Assembly (NCBI GenBank): GCA_900555835.1 | Contig: USMK01000024.1 | Span: 1 to 21,904 of the forward strand | DNA: 21,904 bases | From: an uncultured Clostridium sp. | GTDB taxonomy: Bacteria; Bacillota; Clostridia; TANB77; CAG-508 | Direction: 5' to 3' | Shown here: positions 8,701 to 18,581 of the stretch, piece after piece | How positions within the stretch are numbered: position 1 is the first letter of the stretch | Layout of the letters: every line of letters begins with the position of its first letter | Notes under the pieces: model-generated | What the model was told of the DNA's origin: nothing | The model's input: only the letters and a program-made list of their open reading frames with translations | Databases searched by the model: none | Program-made: the position numbers and the translations under genes

Positions 8701-10559
8701 ATCATCAATAGCAAAAGCAGTATATATTGAAGAAAACCAAGAATTTAACTACACAATAATCGTAGAAAACAAGCAAGAAGTAGCAGTTAACAATGTAGAA
8801 ATAAGCAAAAAAATACCAGATGGAGTAACATACATAAAATCAGAAATAAAAAAAGGAAGCGGAGACATCACATATAACCAAGAACAAAAAGTATTAAAGG
8901 TAATGTCAAGCGAACTTTCCGGAAATGATGTAATAGAGGTAATAGTAAGAGTAATAGCAAACAAACTACCAGATGGAGAATACAAAAAACAAATAGAAAC
9001 AAACACCGAAGTAAAAGCAGAAAACACAGAAACAAACCAATCAAGTAGTGTTATAAACACAATAGGAAAGCCTAAAATTACAGCTAAACTAGAATGTGAC
9101 GTAAAGCAAAAATATATTTACGAAAAAGATATTTTAAATTACACAATAACAATAACCAACGAAAATGATATGACAGCATCAAACTTACAAATATCAAACA
9201 TCATACCAGAAAACACAACATTCATAAGTGGTTCATATGAAAAAAACGGAAGAAAATATACCATCTTATCAAACGGAAGCAATATAGTAACAGTAAACAC
9301 AAGCCTAACACAAGGTACAATTATCGTTAACATCAAAGCAAGAGTAGAAAAAGTAACAGCCAATGTAGAAGAACTAGAAATAGAAGACACAGCCAGCATA
9401 GAAGGAAATAATGTAGAAAACACTACAATTGGTCAAATAAGACACACAATATTAAAAGCAAAAGATGACGGCAATAACGGAGGCAACAATAATGGTGGAA
9501 ACCAAGACGGAAACAACAAACCAAATGGTGGAGAAATCGGAGATGACGGAATAGAAAGATACAAAGTAAAAGGATTAGTATGGAATGACGAAAATAAAGA
9601 TGGCCAAAGACAAGACGAAGAAGCGGAAATTGCAGGAATAGAAGTATATTTAATAAACGAAAAAGGTGAAACAGTAAAAGACTACAAAACAGGAGACAAA
9701 AAAATAGCAAAAACCAACATCTATGGAGAATACGAATTTAGAAATGTAGAAAAAGGCAAATACATTGTAGCATTTATGTATGACAACACATTATACAATA
9801 TCACCGAATACCAAAAAACAGGAGTAATAAACGACAGAAACTCAGATGCCATACTAAAAACAATAAACCTAGAAGGCAACAAAATAGAAACAGCAGTAAC
9901 AGACATAATAGAAGTAACAGACAGAAGTATGTATAGCATAGACTTAGGGTTAAAAGAAAAAGAAAAATTCAATATGAAATTAGATGCAGGAATAAGCAAC
10001 ATAACAATAAAAACTAGCCAAGGAATACAACAAATATCATATGATATGGCAAGTTTAGCAAAAATAGAAATAAAAGCATCTCAACTAAATGGCACAACAG
10101 TAATAATAGAATACAATGTAAAAGTAACAAACAATGGAGAAATACCAGGAAGTATAATTGGACTTATGGCAAACAAACCAAATGGACTAATATTCAGTTC
10201 AGAAACCAACAAAAACTGGTACGAAGGAAATGACAAAAACTTGTATGTAACAGGATATAACAATCAAATAATAAACCCAGGAGAAAGCACAAACATAAAA
10301 CTAATATTAGCAAAACAAATGACAGCAAACAACACAGGTACAATAGAAAGCAACTTCTCATTAACAAAAACCTACAACGAAAAAGGACAAGAAGAAACAA
10401 CACTAGAAGACAACACAAAATCAGTAACTTGCATAATAATGACATCAACAGGAAAAATGATAGCCTACACCGGAATTGCAACATTAGCATTTGCAATATT
10501 AGCAATACGGAGTATATGTAATTAAGAAAAAACTACCAATGGAAGAGAGGTGGAAATAA
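5740..10559 (+). CDS. Large DUF11/SdrD_B-type surface protein, read through two +1 shifts at CGG
   Basis: A probable cell-surface adhesin or scaffold of 1605 aa if the ribosome skips one C at 7741 and one at 10508. Without shifts only 677 aa are made. It has an unusual ~30-residue N-terminal extension with HTHTH, coded by (AC)8, then a signal-like hydrophobic segment (about 34-53). A long Thr/Glu/Ile-rich beta region follows. Three DUF11-like beta domains (about 809-904, 995-1107 and 1126-1227) share the pattern Y.I...N.......V.I.N.IP. Then come a Gly/Asn linker (about 1242-1266), an SdrD_B-like domain with VWNDENKDGQ and YGEYEF (about 1273-1407), and a final transmembrane helix (about 1573-1594) ending in KKKLPMEERWK. 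No LPXTG motif. The start follows AAAAGGAGA. The second surface gene begins 3 bases after its shifted stop. The function as an adhesin is inferred from architecture only. Confidence 0.8.
5772..5787 (+). repeat. (AC)8 dinucleotide tract inside the N-terminal coding region
   Basis: Eight AC units encode the HTHTH of the surface protein, 11 codons into the gene and before its signal segment. Loss or gain of one unit would shift the frame, so the tract could switch expression. Confidence 0.8.
7741..7743 (+). other. +1 recoding site 1 (in-frame CGG) in the first surface protein
   Basis: The zero frame reads GCT ACT CGG AAT and stops after 12 more codons. Skipping C7741 gives GCT ACT GGA ATA AAA, and the next frame stays open for over 900 codons with the same composition. 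The junction reads NNAT-GIKAIGNVPYKG. The shift occurs after residue 667. Confidence 0.85.
10508..10510 (+). other. +1 recoding site 2 (in-frame CGG) at the membrane anchor
   Basis: The zero frame reads GCA ATA CGG AGT and stops 5 codons later, inside the transmembrane helix. Skipping C10508 gives ATA GGA GTA TAT, extending the helix as AIGVYVI followed by KKKLPMEERWK and a TAA at 10557-10559. A positively charged end after the helix is what a C-terminal membrane anchor needs. Confidence 0.8.
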
Positions 10560-10561
10560 AA

Positions 10562-13500
10562 GTGAAGAAAAAACTCGTGGCAGTAATATTAAGCATAATG
10601 CTATGCTTAATGGGAAATGTAGCATTAGCGGTGGATAGAGATGGAGAAATACAAGAAAAATATGATATAACATTAAATGCAGATTATTCGAACGGATCTA
10701 GAAAAGTGAATCTAGACTGGACCAAAATAGGTGATGAGACTAAATTATCAGATGTAGCCAAAGTTGGAGATTATGTAAAATATACTGCACCAGAAGCATA
10801 TAATAAAATCAGAAACCTAAGTTTTTTTGCAAGACATAATCTTACTGGTAAATGGAAAATTCTATCAATAAATGAAGATGAAATACAACTAATAAGTACA
10901 GATATAGTTGCAACAACTACGATTTCTGGTGAAAACTATAGCTGGAAAACAAATCCGTATCCATTTGGTGACGAAGCAGGAGATAGAGGTGGATATGGAC
11001 TATATTATCAATTACAAAAAATAGCAGACTGTTTTGTAAGAGAAGATCAAGCAACATCAGCCAGAGTAGTCGACATAGCAGATATTGAACATAGTCAAGA
11101 ATTAAATAATCTAAAAAAGGATTTAGGAAATACACAAACAGATAATGTTCCAGTAGAAATAATGGAAAAAGCATACAGAGATGTATATGATACAGATAAA
11201 CATGGAGCAGGTCCCAATGGAATGTGGGGAAGTAGAGAGTATACTTTCAAGGTAGCTCAAATAACCGATAGAAATAGTCCATACTTAGGAGGAAGCTTCT
11301 TTTTACCTAATTACTATAATGGAAATAATGGTTTAAACGCAATATATTATGTAGAAGGAACAAATGTATATTTACAGAGAGTATCACCATATGGAAGATC
11401 TAAAACATCAGGAGTAAAAATTATAATAACATTAAAAAACGGTTTATACAAAACAGGAGGAGATGGAAGTAGTGCAACTCCTTGGACTATATCAACAACA
11501 CCTGTACATGCTCCATATACAGTATATCAAAAACAAGGAGAAAATGGAGAATATACAGTAAAAAGAACAAACTTACTAAATCCACATACAGAAATAAGCC
11601 AAGCAGATGGATTTATGGATTTAGAAGGACCATACAAACCAAATGCCGAACTTAGTATAATAAGAAATGATGACTGGAATTTAAGACTAACAGTACATTC
11701 AGGAGATAGAGGAACAGAATATTACCATAAAGTAACAGCATACTCAGGAAAAGAGTATACATCAAATGAAACTTGCACAATAATAACAACAGGAGTTAAT
11801 GGATATGCATATGTAATAGACCAAAACGAACATACAGACCCAGGAAACGAAATAATGTTTAAAGAAGGAGAAACAATAAAAATATCTAGACTAAAAATGA
11901 ATGAAGGATATTATCTTCACATAAAAGCAATAGACAATGCCGGAAAAGAAGGCGACATTCTAGATATGGAACTTAAATTTACATTTACAGATTTAAAACT
12001 ATATAAAAAATACCAAGAAGCCTCAGACTTCGATGAAACAGGGGTAGCGAGAATACCAGGTTGGAACTATGTAGACATAGACTGGAGCCCGATGAAAGAA
12101 GGAGAAGATGAGCCAGTAGTAACATATCAGGTACCAGATGTGTGCTTTGTAATAGATGTATCAGGAAGTATGGATTTATTATCATCAGGGGAAAGAACCA
12201 GATTGCAAATAGTCCAAGATGGCGTACAAGAGTTAATCAGTAATTTGTTGGATAAATATCCTAATATGAAAATAAGCTTAGTAACATTTGAAAGCAAAGT
12301 AAATACAGTAATAGAATCTTCTAGTGATAAAGAAACTATTATAAAGAAAATTAAAGAATTAGAAACTGGAAATATGACAAGACTTGGAGATGGAATTAAA
12401 AGAGGAACTGATATTTTGGCTAAATCAAGTAATACTAATAGAGTATTGGTATCTTTGACAGATGGTTTATCTAATGAAGGGTGCAAACCAAATGATGCAA
12501 TAGATATAGCTAAAAATAATGGTATAAAAACTATATCAATTTTAACGGATGGAGCGAGTAAAAATCAAGTAAGTAAAAGTGATAAGTTCTATGAGGTATC
12601 TGGTGCTGATGGTTCGTTATTTGATGTATTTGTAAAAGAAGTTTTTGGAGATATTCAAGAATCAATTCCAGCTAAATATAATATATATAGAGAGGAATCA
12701 GGAAGTAGTTCATATGACAAAATACAGGAAGGTGTTTCAGATGTAGAACACAAGGACAATAATGCCACAGACAAAGCTGGGCCAATTAGACCACTTGTAA
12801 CCTTGTCAGATGCCGTAGATGATGAAGGCAATATAAAAATGAATGTATGGTCAGAAGATATAGGAACCATATACGAGCTATATGTAACATATGTAAATTC
12901 AAAAACTGGCGAGGAGCTACCTTCAAATAGAGTTACCGTAGAAATAAAAACAGGTGTAGCAGGATATGCTTGGTCAATTACAGATAACAAAGATGATGAT
13001 CCAGGAAATGAAATAAAAGAATTACAAACATTATTCCCAAAAGAATATGTAGGTAAATGGCTACATATTAAAGCAATAGACCATGCGGGAAATCCCGGTA
13101 CAAGGTTAGACATAAAGATAGAAAGACACAGATTCATAACTTGGGAAGAACTAAATGAAACAAAAGAATTATTCTGTGTACAACATGGACAAACAATACC
13201 TGCAAGAGAAGATGGAAAACACCTAAATGCATTATTAGTAGCAGGAAGTGGAGAATACAAAATAAGTGAAGTAGTAACAGATCCACAAGAGGGAGATAGA
13301 ATAGGAACAAGATATGTTGAAGGAACAGAATTTATAGATGGAGCATTAGCTAACATATATGGAAACCAAGACATATATACATATTCACTTGGAAAATACA
13401 GAGTATCACCAGATACACCAGCAAAAAGGCCAGGTAGAGAAGGAAATGCAACAGATGTAGAAGCATATATATTAAATTACTATAAGGAAAACAACAGCCT

Positions 13501-16500
13501 AGATTCAGCAGTACAAAAAGCAATGTATAGTGCAGAAATAAGCAAAGGAAACATAACTTGGAATTGGGAAGAGACCCCAGAAAGCGAAGCTTTGCTTGCA
13601 GCAGCTAATGCATATGCGTCAACAGTAAAAAGAGGATATAGTTTTTCAAACATAAAACAAGATTCATCAGTATATATGGACGAGGATTACAAAGACATAC
13701 TAATAGGACCATTTATGCTAGATTATGAACCACTAGGAACAATGGATGAAGAAAGCTCAAAATATTTAGCAAGAATAATTGGAATGAGAGTATATGACCA
13801 AAACAATGAAGTAATAGCCGAGTTAGACACAGATGGAAACAATACAGGCAACATAGAAACCGAAATTGTGTATGCAGATGGAGATTTACCAACTAAAAGA
13901 TATGAAGAAATGTTTACAAGAGAAAACTACAAATATCCAGTTGGATATGAGAAATTCTATGTAAAACTAAAATATAAAAAAGAACTAGATGATGTAACAA
14001 AAATAAACAAAATAGAATTTATCCACAACAGATATATAATAGATGCACAATATGAAGTACTTGTAGGAACATACAACAAAGTAAGATGGGAACCTAATAG
14101 AGTAACATCAAGTAGCAGAGATGTACTATGGTGCAGAGATGTGGAAAATGGATTTGATGTATGTGTGCATGGTAAAGATAAAGCACACATAGTAGGATGT
14201 TATTTCTACTTAACTGCTCATATTAGTGAGAGTTACAGAGACATACCATCACAAAAGCTTATTAATGTAATATGGGTAAAACATGCTGATGAAAATATGG
14301 TACAAACACTGGAACCAGATAATTCAAATAAGCCAGACAAACCAGACCAGCCAGATAGCCCAGATAACGACAAAAATAAATGGAAACTAGTAATGGACAT
14401 AAATGGAAATGTTTGGAATGATGGACTAGAAGATAATAACAATGGTATAAAAGAAAATGCAGAAGCCGGAATAGAAAAAGTAAAAGTAGAAATATACCAA
14501 GTAGACAAAACTGGTTCAAGAACAGGTGTAGAATACAGCACATATACAGATACAACAGGAAACTATACAATAAAAAATGCCAAAAAAGGATTATATGAAA
14601 TAGAATTTACATATAATGGACAAAAATATATATCTACAAAATTATTGGTAAATGGAAGTGTGACAGAATACAAAAATAGTCCATTACTAAACAAATACAA
14701 GAACAATTCTGTATTACAAGAGAAAAATCAAGACAGACAAGACTTTAATAGCCTATTTGAAGAAATAGCTGGAAACAAAAAAGCAATGGATGCAAATGGA
14801 AAAACAACAGCAAAATTAACATATACAGAAGAAATGAATGCATCATATATTCAAACAGAAGATAATGGATATCCAAAGCCAGAATTTGAAATGAAGTCAA
14901 AGAGTTCAGCAAACAATATATATTATCCTTTATCAGAACAAATAACAATAGATGAAACCAGATATATTGAAATTACAGATAGCAAAAATGTTAACCTAGG
15001 ACTTGCAGAAAGAAGACCAACAGATAGTAGCTTAAAAACCGATTTATATGAAACTACATTTAGTATAAAAGGAGAAAAGCAAAAATTCATATATTCAGAA
15101 CGCAATATAAGAGACATAAACTCAAATATAGAAAAAGACGAATATATCCAAGAAGTAAATAAAGCAGATTATAACTGGAAATTAGAGGATATATTAAGCA
15201 AAGCACCAAATGAAGAAATCAGAAATAGGCTATTAGAAATATTCTCACCAGATAAAAAGACAGAAGCAGATGCAAAAGAAAATGCTGAATTAAAAGTATA
15301 TGCAGACTATATGATAGTAATAAGAAATTCGGGAGAAAAAGACGAAGTACAAATAGCAGAACTTGCAGATTATTTCAGCAAAAACCTAGAATATGATTCT
15401 TCTTGGGCACAAGTAAAATATGATGATGTAAAAGAAAACTATGACAGGAACAAAACAGACAAAATTCCAATAAAATGGATCACCAGTTCAAAATATGACA
15501 ATATGGACAATCCATATGATGCTACTTACAATAAAATATACACAACAGATTTAGATAGAAAAGATTTAAGAGTAAGAAAAGGCGAGTTCTTAGAAGTACA
15601 TCTTGTATTCGAAGTAACAAAACCAGATGGAAAAATATCATTAGACGAAACCGGAGATGGCAAAGTTAGCATGACCGAAATCAATGGATATAAGACATAT
15701 TATATTCAAGATGGAAGTGTAGCTGGTCTAATAGATATAGATTCTCAACCAGGTAATGCAAATCCAACAGTAGGAAAAGAATACAGAGAAGATGACGAAG
15801 ACAAAGCCCCAGCATTAAAACTAAAACTAGATAGTAGTGCAAACGGAGAAGATGGCGACAGCATAGGAGATGACAAGAATCCTGATGATATAAACAAAGA
15901 TAATGATGGAAATATAACAGGATATGGAAATGTTGTAGAAGGTAATGTGTGGGAAGATTTAAAAACAACTAAAAATATAATAAAATTAGCAAATAACCAG
16001 ATAATAAGTGATGGTATAAGACAAGATGGAGAACCAATGGTTCAAAATGTAAAAGTAGATTTAGTTGAATATTTCAAACATCCAACAGATTCTAGCAAAG
16101 ATGTGTACTTAACTTTAAAAACACAAAAAACCAGAGCAGTATTATCATTAAGCAATAAAGCAAAGCTAGAAGGTGGATACAGCTTTATCAACCTAGCAAG
16201 TGGTAACTACAAAGTAAAATACACTTATGGAGAAAATGAGCAATTACAAGAAAACATAAAATACAATGGACAAGATTACCAAGGAATTTCTTCAAACGAT
16301 ATTGCAAATAAAGCTGAAAGCAATACAACATATGAAGATACAGAAATAATGCTTGTTACAGATGTATCTGGAAGTATGAGCGGAAGTTTAGAAGATGTAA
16401 AAAGTACAGCCAATAAATTGGCAGATGGAATATACAGTAGAATGCCAAAAGTAAAATTAGGCTTAGCTAAATTTAATAATAATGCAGAAGTGGTTACAAA

Positions 16501-17962
16501 ACCAAGTCAAGCTTCTATAAAAACCGCAATAAGCAAACTAAATGCCGGAAACGAAACTGCAATAGGACGTGGCTTAAAGAGTGCACAAGATATTTATTCA
16601 AAAAATGCTAAAAAGAAAATAATGGTAGTAATAACAGACTCAGAGGAAACAGTAGAAGCAGTAGAAAAGGTAATAAAAACATTAGAAAATGTAACAGACA
16701 AGAGCAAAATAGAAGTAATTGCTGTATTAACAAAGGAAAATGACGAAATATTTGGAACAGAAGCAGAACCAAGACGTGGAACTGTATACCAATTATATGG
16801 AGCAGACAAAGAGACAATAATTGAAAATGTTTGCAAAAAAATAAAAGAAAGCAGTATGCAAGAAAACAGAAGAAGCAATGCGAAAGATATTGAGGGAGAT
16901 GCAAACACCCCAGGTACAAGAGCATATGGAATAAACAAATATCAAGTAGTAACAATACAAGAAAGCTCAAAAATAAATTCAGTAGAAATAGCTAAAATTA
17001 AAGATTCAGAGCAAAAAATTAAGGCAATAGAAACATTGGCAAATGAAACATATATGACAGCAGAAAGCAAAAATGTTAAATTTAAACCAAACAATGTAAA
17101 GGCAAGTGTAATTCACGAAATCAATTTAGCATTGATGCAAAGACCAAAAACAAAATTGGTAATGGAAGCAGAAGTAGAAACAATAAAAGTAGTATTATCT
17201 GACGATACGGTAATTATTGATACAGAAAAAGGATTAAAGCAAAATGTTATGGGAATGGATGTACCAAATGCAACAGTATCAATATATATGGATGAAGAGA
17301 TAATGCATGGTGCAACTTTAATTGTTAAATACAGAATAAAAATTAAAAATGAAGGTGAAATAGATTCTCTTTCAAACTATTTAACAGGTGCAGATGCAGG
17401 AACTGTAACAACAAGCGCAAAACTAATCTTCAATTATGCATCAACAAATATGCTATTCAAAAACGAAGGCTTAAATACAAAAATGTGGGATAAAATAGAT
17501 ATTGATGATGCAAAAGGATACATAAAAGATGAATACCAAAATGACCTTAAAGATAAAACAATTTATGAAACAAGAGATTTAGACATTGCACTATATCCAT
17601 TAGGAAGCAAAGAAGTAGAAGAAGGAACAGGAAAGACCGAAATAGACTTTAATGTAACATTATCTAAATTGATAACTAGCGAAAATGACGAATCAGACCT
17701 AACCTTCGAAAACTCAATGGACATTGTAGAAAGAGTCAATACCGCAGGGCGTGTTGCAGAAGACAACCCAGGGAACTACAAACCAAATAGTGATATACAA
17801 GAACCAGGAGGAGCTGTAAAAAATCGCAAAATAATAATAACCAAACCACTAGGAGCCAACAAAAGCACAACATACCTACTAATCGCCATAGTCATAGGAG
17901 CAACAACAGCAATAACAATAGCGATTATAAGGAAATTTAGAAATAAGGCACAAGACAAATAA
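10562..17962 (+). CDS. Giant surface protein with two VWA domains and a probable thioester domain
   Basis: A 2466-aa secreted protein with a clear signal peptide (KKK then a hydrophobic core, cleavage near Ala23). Two copies of an Ig-like module with GYA...DPGNEI...LHIKAID.AG (about 411-470 and 799-850) flank a first VWA domain with a complete MIDAS (DVSGS, Asp532; TRLGDG; TDG). Next is a probable thioester domain with FCVQHG (Cys872) and VQKAMYS (Gln985). A Pro/Asp linker and two SdrD_B-like domains (from about 1278 and 1789) follow, then a second VWA (DVSGSMSGS, Asp1934; TAIGRG; TDS). The protein ends in a transmembrane helix and basic tail. No LPXTG. The start is GTG at 10562 behind GAGAGGTGG; an in-frame GTG at 10550 overlaps that site. 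No in-frame CGG occurs in 2467 codons. Likely an adhesin; the ligand is unknown. Confidence 0.85.
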   Translation: MKKKLVAVILSIMLCLMGNVALAVDRDGEIQEKYDITLNADYSNGSRKVNLDWTKIGDETKLSDVAKVGDYVKYTAPEAYNKIRNLSFFARHNLTGKWKILSINEDEIQLISTDIVATTTISGENYSWKTNPYPFGDEAGDRGGYGLYYQLQKIADCFVREDQATSARVVDIADIEHSQELNNLKKDLGNTQTDNVPVEIMEKAYRDVYDTDKHGAGPNGMWGSREYTFKVAQITDRNSPYLGGSFFLPNYYNGNNGLNAIYYVEGTNVYLQRVSPYGRSKTSGVKIIITLKNGLYKTGGDGSSATPWTISTTPVHAPYTVYQKQGENGEYTVKRTNLLNPHTEISQADGFMDLEGPYKPNAELSIIRNDDWNLRLTVHSGDRGTEYYHKVTAYSGKEYTSNETCTIITTGVNGYAYVIDQNEHTDPGNEIMFKEGETIKISRLKMNEGYYLHIKAIDNAGKEGDILDMELKFTFTDLKLYKKYQEASDFDETGVARIPGWNYVDIDWSPMKEGEDEPVVTYQVPDVCFVIDVSGSMDLLSSGERTRLQIVQDGVQELISNLLDKYPNMKISLVTFESKVNTVIESSSDKETIIKKIKELETGNMTRLGDGIKRGTDILAKSSNTNRVLVSLTDGLSNEGCKPNDAIDIAKNNGIKTISILTDGASKNQVSKSDKFYEVSGADGSLFDVFVKEVFGDIQESIPAKYNIYREESGSSSYDKIQEGVSDVEHKDNNATDKAGPIRPLVTLSDAVDDEGNIKMNVWSEDIGTIYELYVTYVNSKTGEELPSNRVTVEIKTGVAGYAWSITDNKDDDPGNEIKELQTLFPKEYVGKWLHIKAIDHAGNPGTRLDIKIERHRFITWEELNETKELFCVQHGQTIPAREDGKHLNALLVAGSGEYKISEVVTDPQEGDRIGTRYVEGTEFIDGALANIYGNQDIYTYSLGKYRVSPDTPAKRPGREGNATDVEAYILNYYKENNSLDSAVQKAMYSAEISKGNITWNWEETPESEALLAAANAYASTVKRGYSFSNIKQDSSVYMDEDYKDILIGPFMLDYEPLGTMDEESSKYLARIIGMRVYDQNNEVIAELDTDGNNTGNIETEIVYADGDLPTKRYEEMFTRENYKYPVGYEKFYVKLKYKKELDDVTKINKIEFIHNRYIIDAQYEVLVGTYNKVRWEPNRVTSSSRDVLWCRDVENGFDVCVHGKDKAHIVGCYFYLTAHISESYRDIPSQKLINVIWVKHADENMVQTLEPDNSNKPDKPDQPDSPDNDKNKWKLVMDINGNVWNDGLEDNNNGIKENAEAGIEKVKVEIYQVDKTGSRTGVEYSTYTDTTGNYTIKNAKKGLYEIEFTYNGQKYISTKLLVNGSVTEYKNSPLLNKYKNNSVLQEKNQDRQDFNSLFEEIAGNKKAMDANGKTTAKLTYTEEMNASYIQTEDNGYPKPEFEMKSKSSANNIYYPLSEQITIDETRYIEITDSKNVNLGLAERRPTDSSLKTDLYETTFSIKGEKQKFIYSERNIRDINSNIEKDEYIQEVNKADYNWKLEDILSKAPNEEIRNRLLEIFSPDKKTEADAKENAELKVYADYMIVIRNSGEKDEVQIAELADYFSKNLEYDSSWAQVKYDDVKENYDRNKTDKIPIKWITSSKYDNMDNPYDATYNKIYTTDLDRKDLRVRKGEFLEVHLVFEVTKPDGKISLDETGDGKVSMTEINGYKTYYIQDGSVAGLIDIDSQPGNANPTVGKEYREDDEDKAPALKLKLDSSANGEDGDSIGDDKNPDDINKDNDGNITGYGNVVEGNVWEDLKTTKNIIKLANNQIISDGIRQDGEPMVQNVKVDLVEYFKHPTDSSKDVYLTLKTQKTRAVLSLSNKAKLEGGYSFINLASGNYKVKYTYGENEQLQENIKYNGQDYQGISSNDIANKAESNTTYEDTEIMLVTDVSGSMSGSLEDVKSTANKLADGIYSRMPKVKLGLAKFNNNAEVVTKPSQASIKTAISKLNAGNETAIGRGLKSAQDIYSKNAKKKIMVVITDSEETVEAVEKVIKTLENVTDKSKIEVIAVLTKENDEIFGTEAEPRRGTVYQLYGADKETIIENVCKKIKESSMQENRRSNAKDIEGDANTPGTRAYGINKYQVVTIQESSKINSVEIAKIKDSEQKIKAIETLANETYMTAESKNVKFKPNNVKASVIHEINLALMQRPKTKLVMEAEVETIKVVLSDDTVIIDTEKGLKQNVMGMDVPNATVSIYMDEEIMHGATLIVKYRIKIKNEGEIDSLSNYLTGADAGTVTTSAKLIFNYASTNMLFKNEGLNTKMWDKIDIDDAKGYIKDEYQNDLKDKTIYETRDLDIALYPLGSKEVEEGTGKTEIDFNVTLSKLITSENDESDLTFENSMDIVERVNTAGRVAEDNPGNYKPNSDIQEPGGAVKNRKIIITKPLGANKSTTYLLIAIVIGATTAITIAIIRKFRNKAQDK

Positions 17963-17970
17963 TGCAACAT

Positions 17971-18005
17971 AAAAAAGGACATTCCAAAAGGGAATGTCCT
18001 TTTTG
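17971..18005 (+). terminator. Terminator after the surface-protein operon
   Basis: A perfect 14-bp stem (17972-17985 with 17991-18004), AAAAAGGACATTCC and its complement, has a 5-base loop. It starts 9 bases after the stop codon of the giant protein. Confidence 0.85.
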
Positions 18006-18033
18006 ACTATGAGTAAAAAATTACATAAATAGG

Positions 18034-18071
18034 AAAAGTCCCTTCTATGATGTAACTACAAGGGACTTTTT
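18034..18071. terminator. Second hairpin with A/T flanks
   Basis: AAAAGTCCCTT (18034-18044) pairs with AAGGGACTTTT (18060-18070) across a 15-base loop. It can terminate on either strand. The AAGGGAC core resembles that of the REP-like hairpin at 21769-21823. The ~140 bases after it are AT-rich and hold no gene. Confidence 0.6.
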
Positions 18072-18210
18072 GGTATGACAATAGAGTTTCATTAAATTAT
18101 TATAGCATTTTAAGTTATATATATCAATGCTTTTTTAGTCTTTAAGTAAAATTATATGAAATATAATAAAGTATTAAATTTTGGAAAAATAGACATTCAG
18201 ACAAAACAAC

Positions 18211-18239
18211 TAGACAAGCTATTAAAAATGAGATATAAT
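18211..18239 (+). promoter_or_regulatory. Promoter of the small toxin-like ORF
   Basis: TAGACA (18211-18216) and a perfect TATAAT (18234-18239) are separated by exactly 17 bases. Transcription would start near 18246. Confidence 0.7.
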
Positions 18240-18295
18240 ACCATAAGCCGAAAGGTTACTCTATTCCATAGAGGGATAGGAGGTGTGGTGTAGTT

Positions 18296-18394
18296 ATGAA
18301 TAGTTACGCGTTGATATTCTTGTTATTACAAAAAATAGAAGAATTACAAAAGGAATTACAAGAATATAAAAATCACACACAAAAAACTAATTAA
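18296..18394 (+). CDS. Small 32-aa peptide, candidate type I toxin
   Basis: The peptide reads MNSYALIFLLLQK... then a Glu/Lys/Gln-rich amphipathic helix, with no known homologue that I can name. It has its own promoter, a strong AGGAGGTG site (18278-18285) partly covered by a leader hairpin (CTATTCC 18261-18267 / GGGATAG 18273-18279), and its own terminator. A convergent small RNA downstream (18449-18521) carries a loop complementary to codons 2-6. Short hydrophobic start, structured leader and matching RNA are the hallmarks of type I toxin-antitoxin loci. The hydrophobic part is shorter than in typical membrane toxins, so the toxin role is inference. Confidence 0.55.
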   Translation: MNSYALIFLLLQKIEELQKELQEYKNHTQKTN

Positions 18395-18402
18395 ATTTGG
18401 TT

Positions 18403-18437
18403 CAGATGGCAACCGTTATTTTAGCCATCTGTTTTTT
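18403..18437 (+). terminator. Terminator of the small-ORF transcript
   Basis: CAGATGGC (18403-18410) pairs with GCCATCTG (18424-18431), followed by six T. Confidence 0.85.
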
Positions 18438-18448
18438 ATATTTTACAT

Positions 18449-18521
18449 AAAAAAAGAATATATGCCGTTATTCATATATTCTTGGTGTTAGTTAGATAGT
18501 TACGCATTCACAACTAACTTT
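18449..18521 (-). ncRNA. Small RNA, candidate antitoxin
   Basis: On the minus strand a consensus promoter (see 18528-18556) would start an RNA near 18521. A terminator hairpin AAGAATATATG/CATATATTCTT (18454-18464 with 18473-18483), followed on this strand by a U-run, ends it near 18449, giving ~73 nt. Its 5' half folds as GTTAGTT/AACTAAC with a large loop holding GAATGCGTAACTATC. That loop pairs with 13 bases (18300-18312, one G-U) at the start of the 32-aa ORF, so it could block translation in trans. Confidence 0.6.
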
Positions 18522-18527
18522 AATGTT

Positions 18528-18556
18528 ATTATAACATCGCTTTTATTATGTGTCAA
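18528..18556 (-). promoter_or_regulatory. Consensus promoter of the small RNA
   Basis: On the minus strand TTGACA (18556-18551) and TATAAT (18533-18528) are both perfect, with a 17-base spacer. This is the best sigma-A promoter in the window. It points at no ORF, which is why the RNA call is made. Confidence 0.8.
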
Positions 18557-18581
18557 TATTTTTTTAGTATTCAATCAATTT

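Noticed and set aside
8164..9420. Repetitive look of the first surface gene as CRISPR or DNA tandem repeats
   Set aside because: The similarity is at protein-domain level (DUF11-like modules); no regularly spaced identical DNA units were seen.
12655..13374. 239-codon open frame on the minus strand (and many similar antisense frames of 60-144 codons)
   Set aside because: They lie opposite long, clearly real genes, are rich in Leu/Ser/Phe/Ile as expected from the complement of A-rich coding DNA, and lack ribosome-binding sites and motifs.
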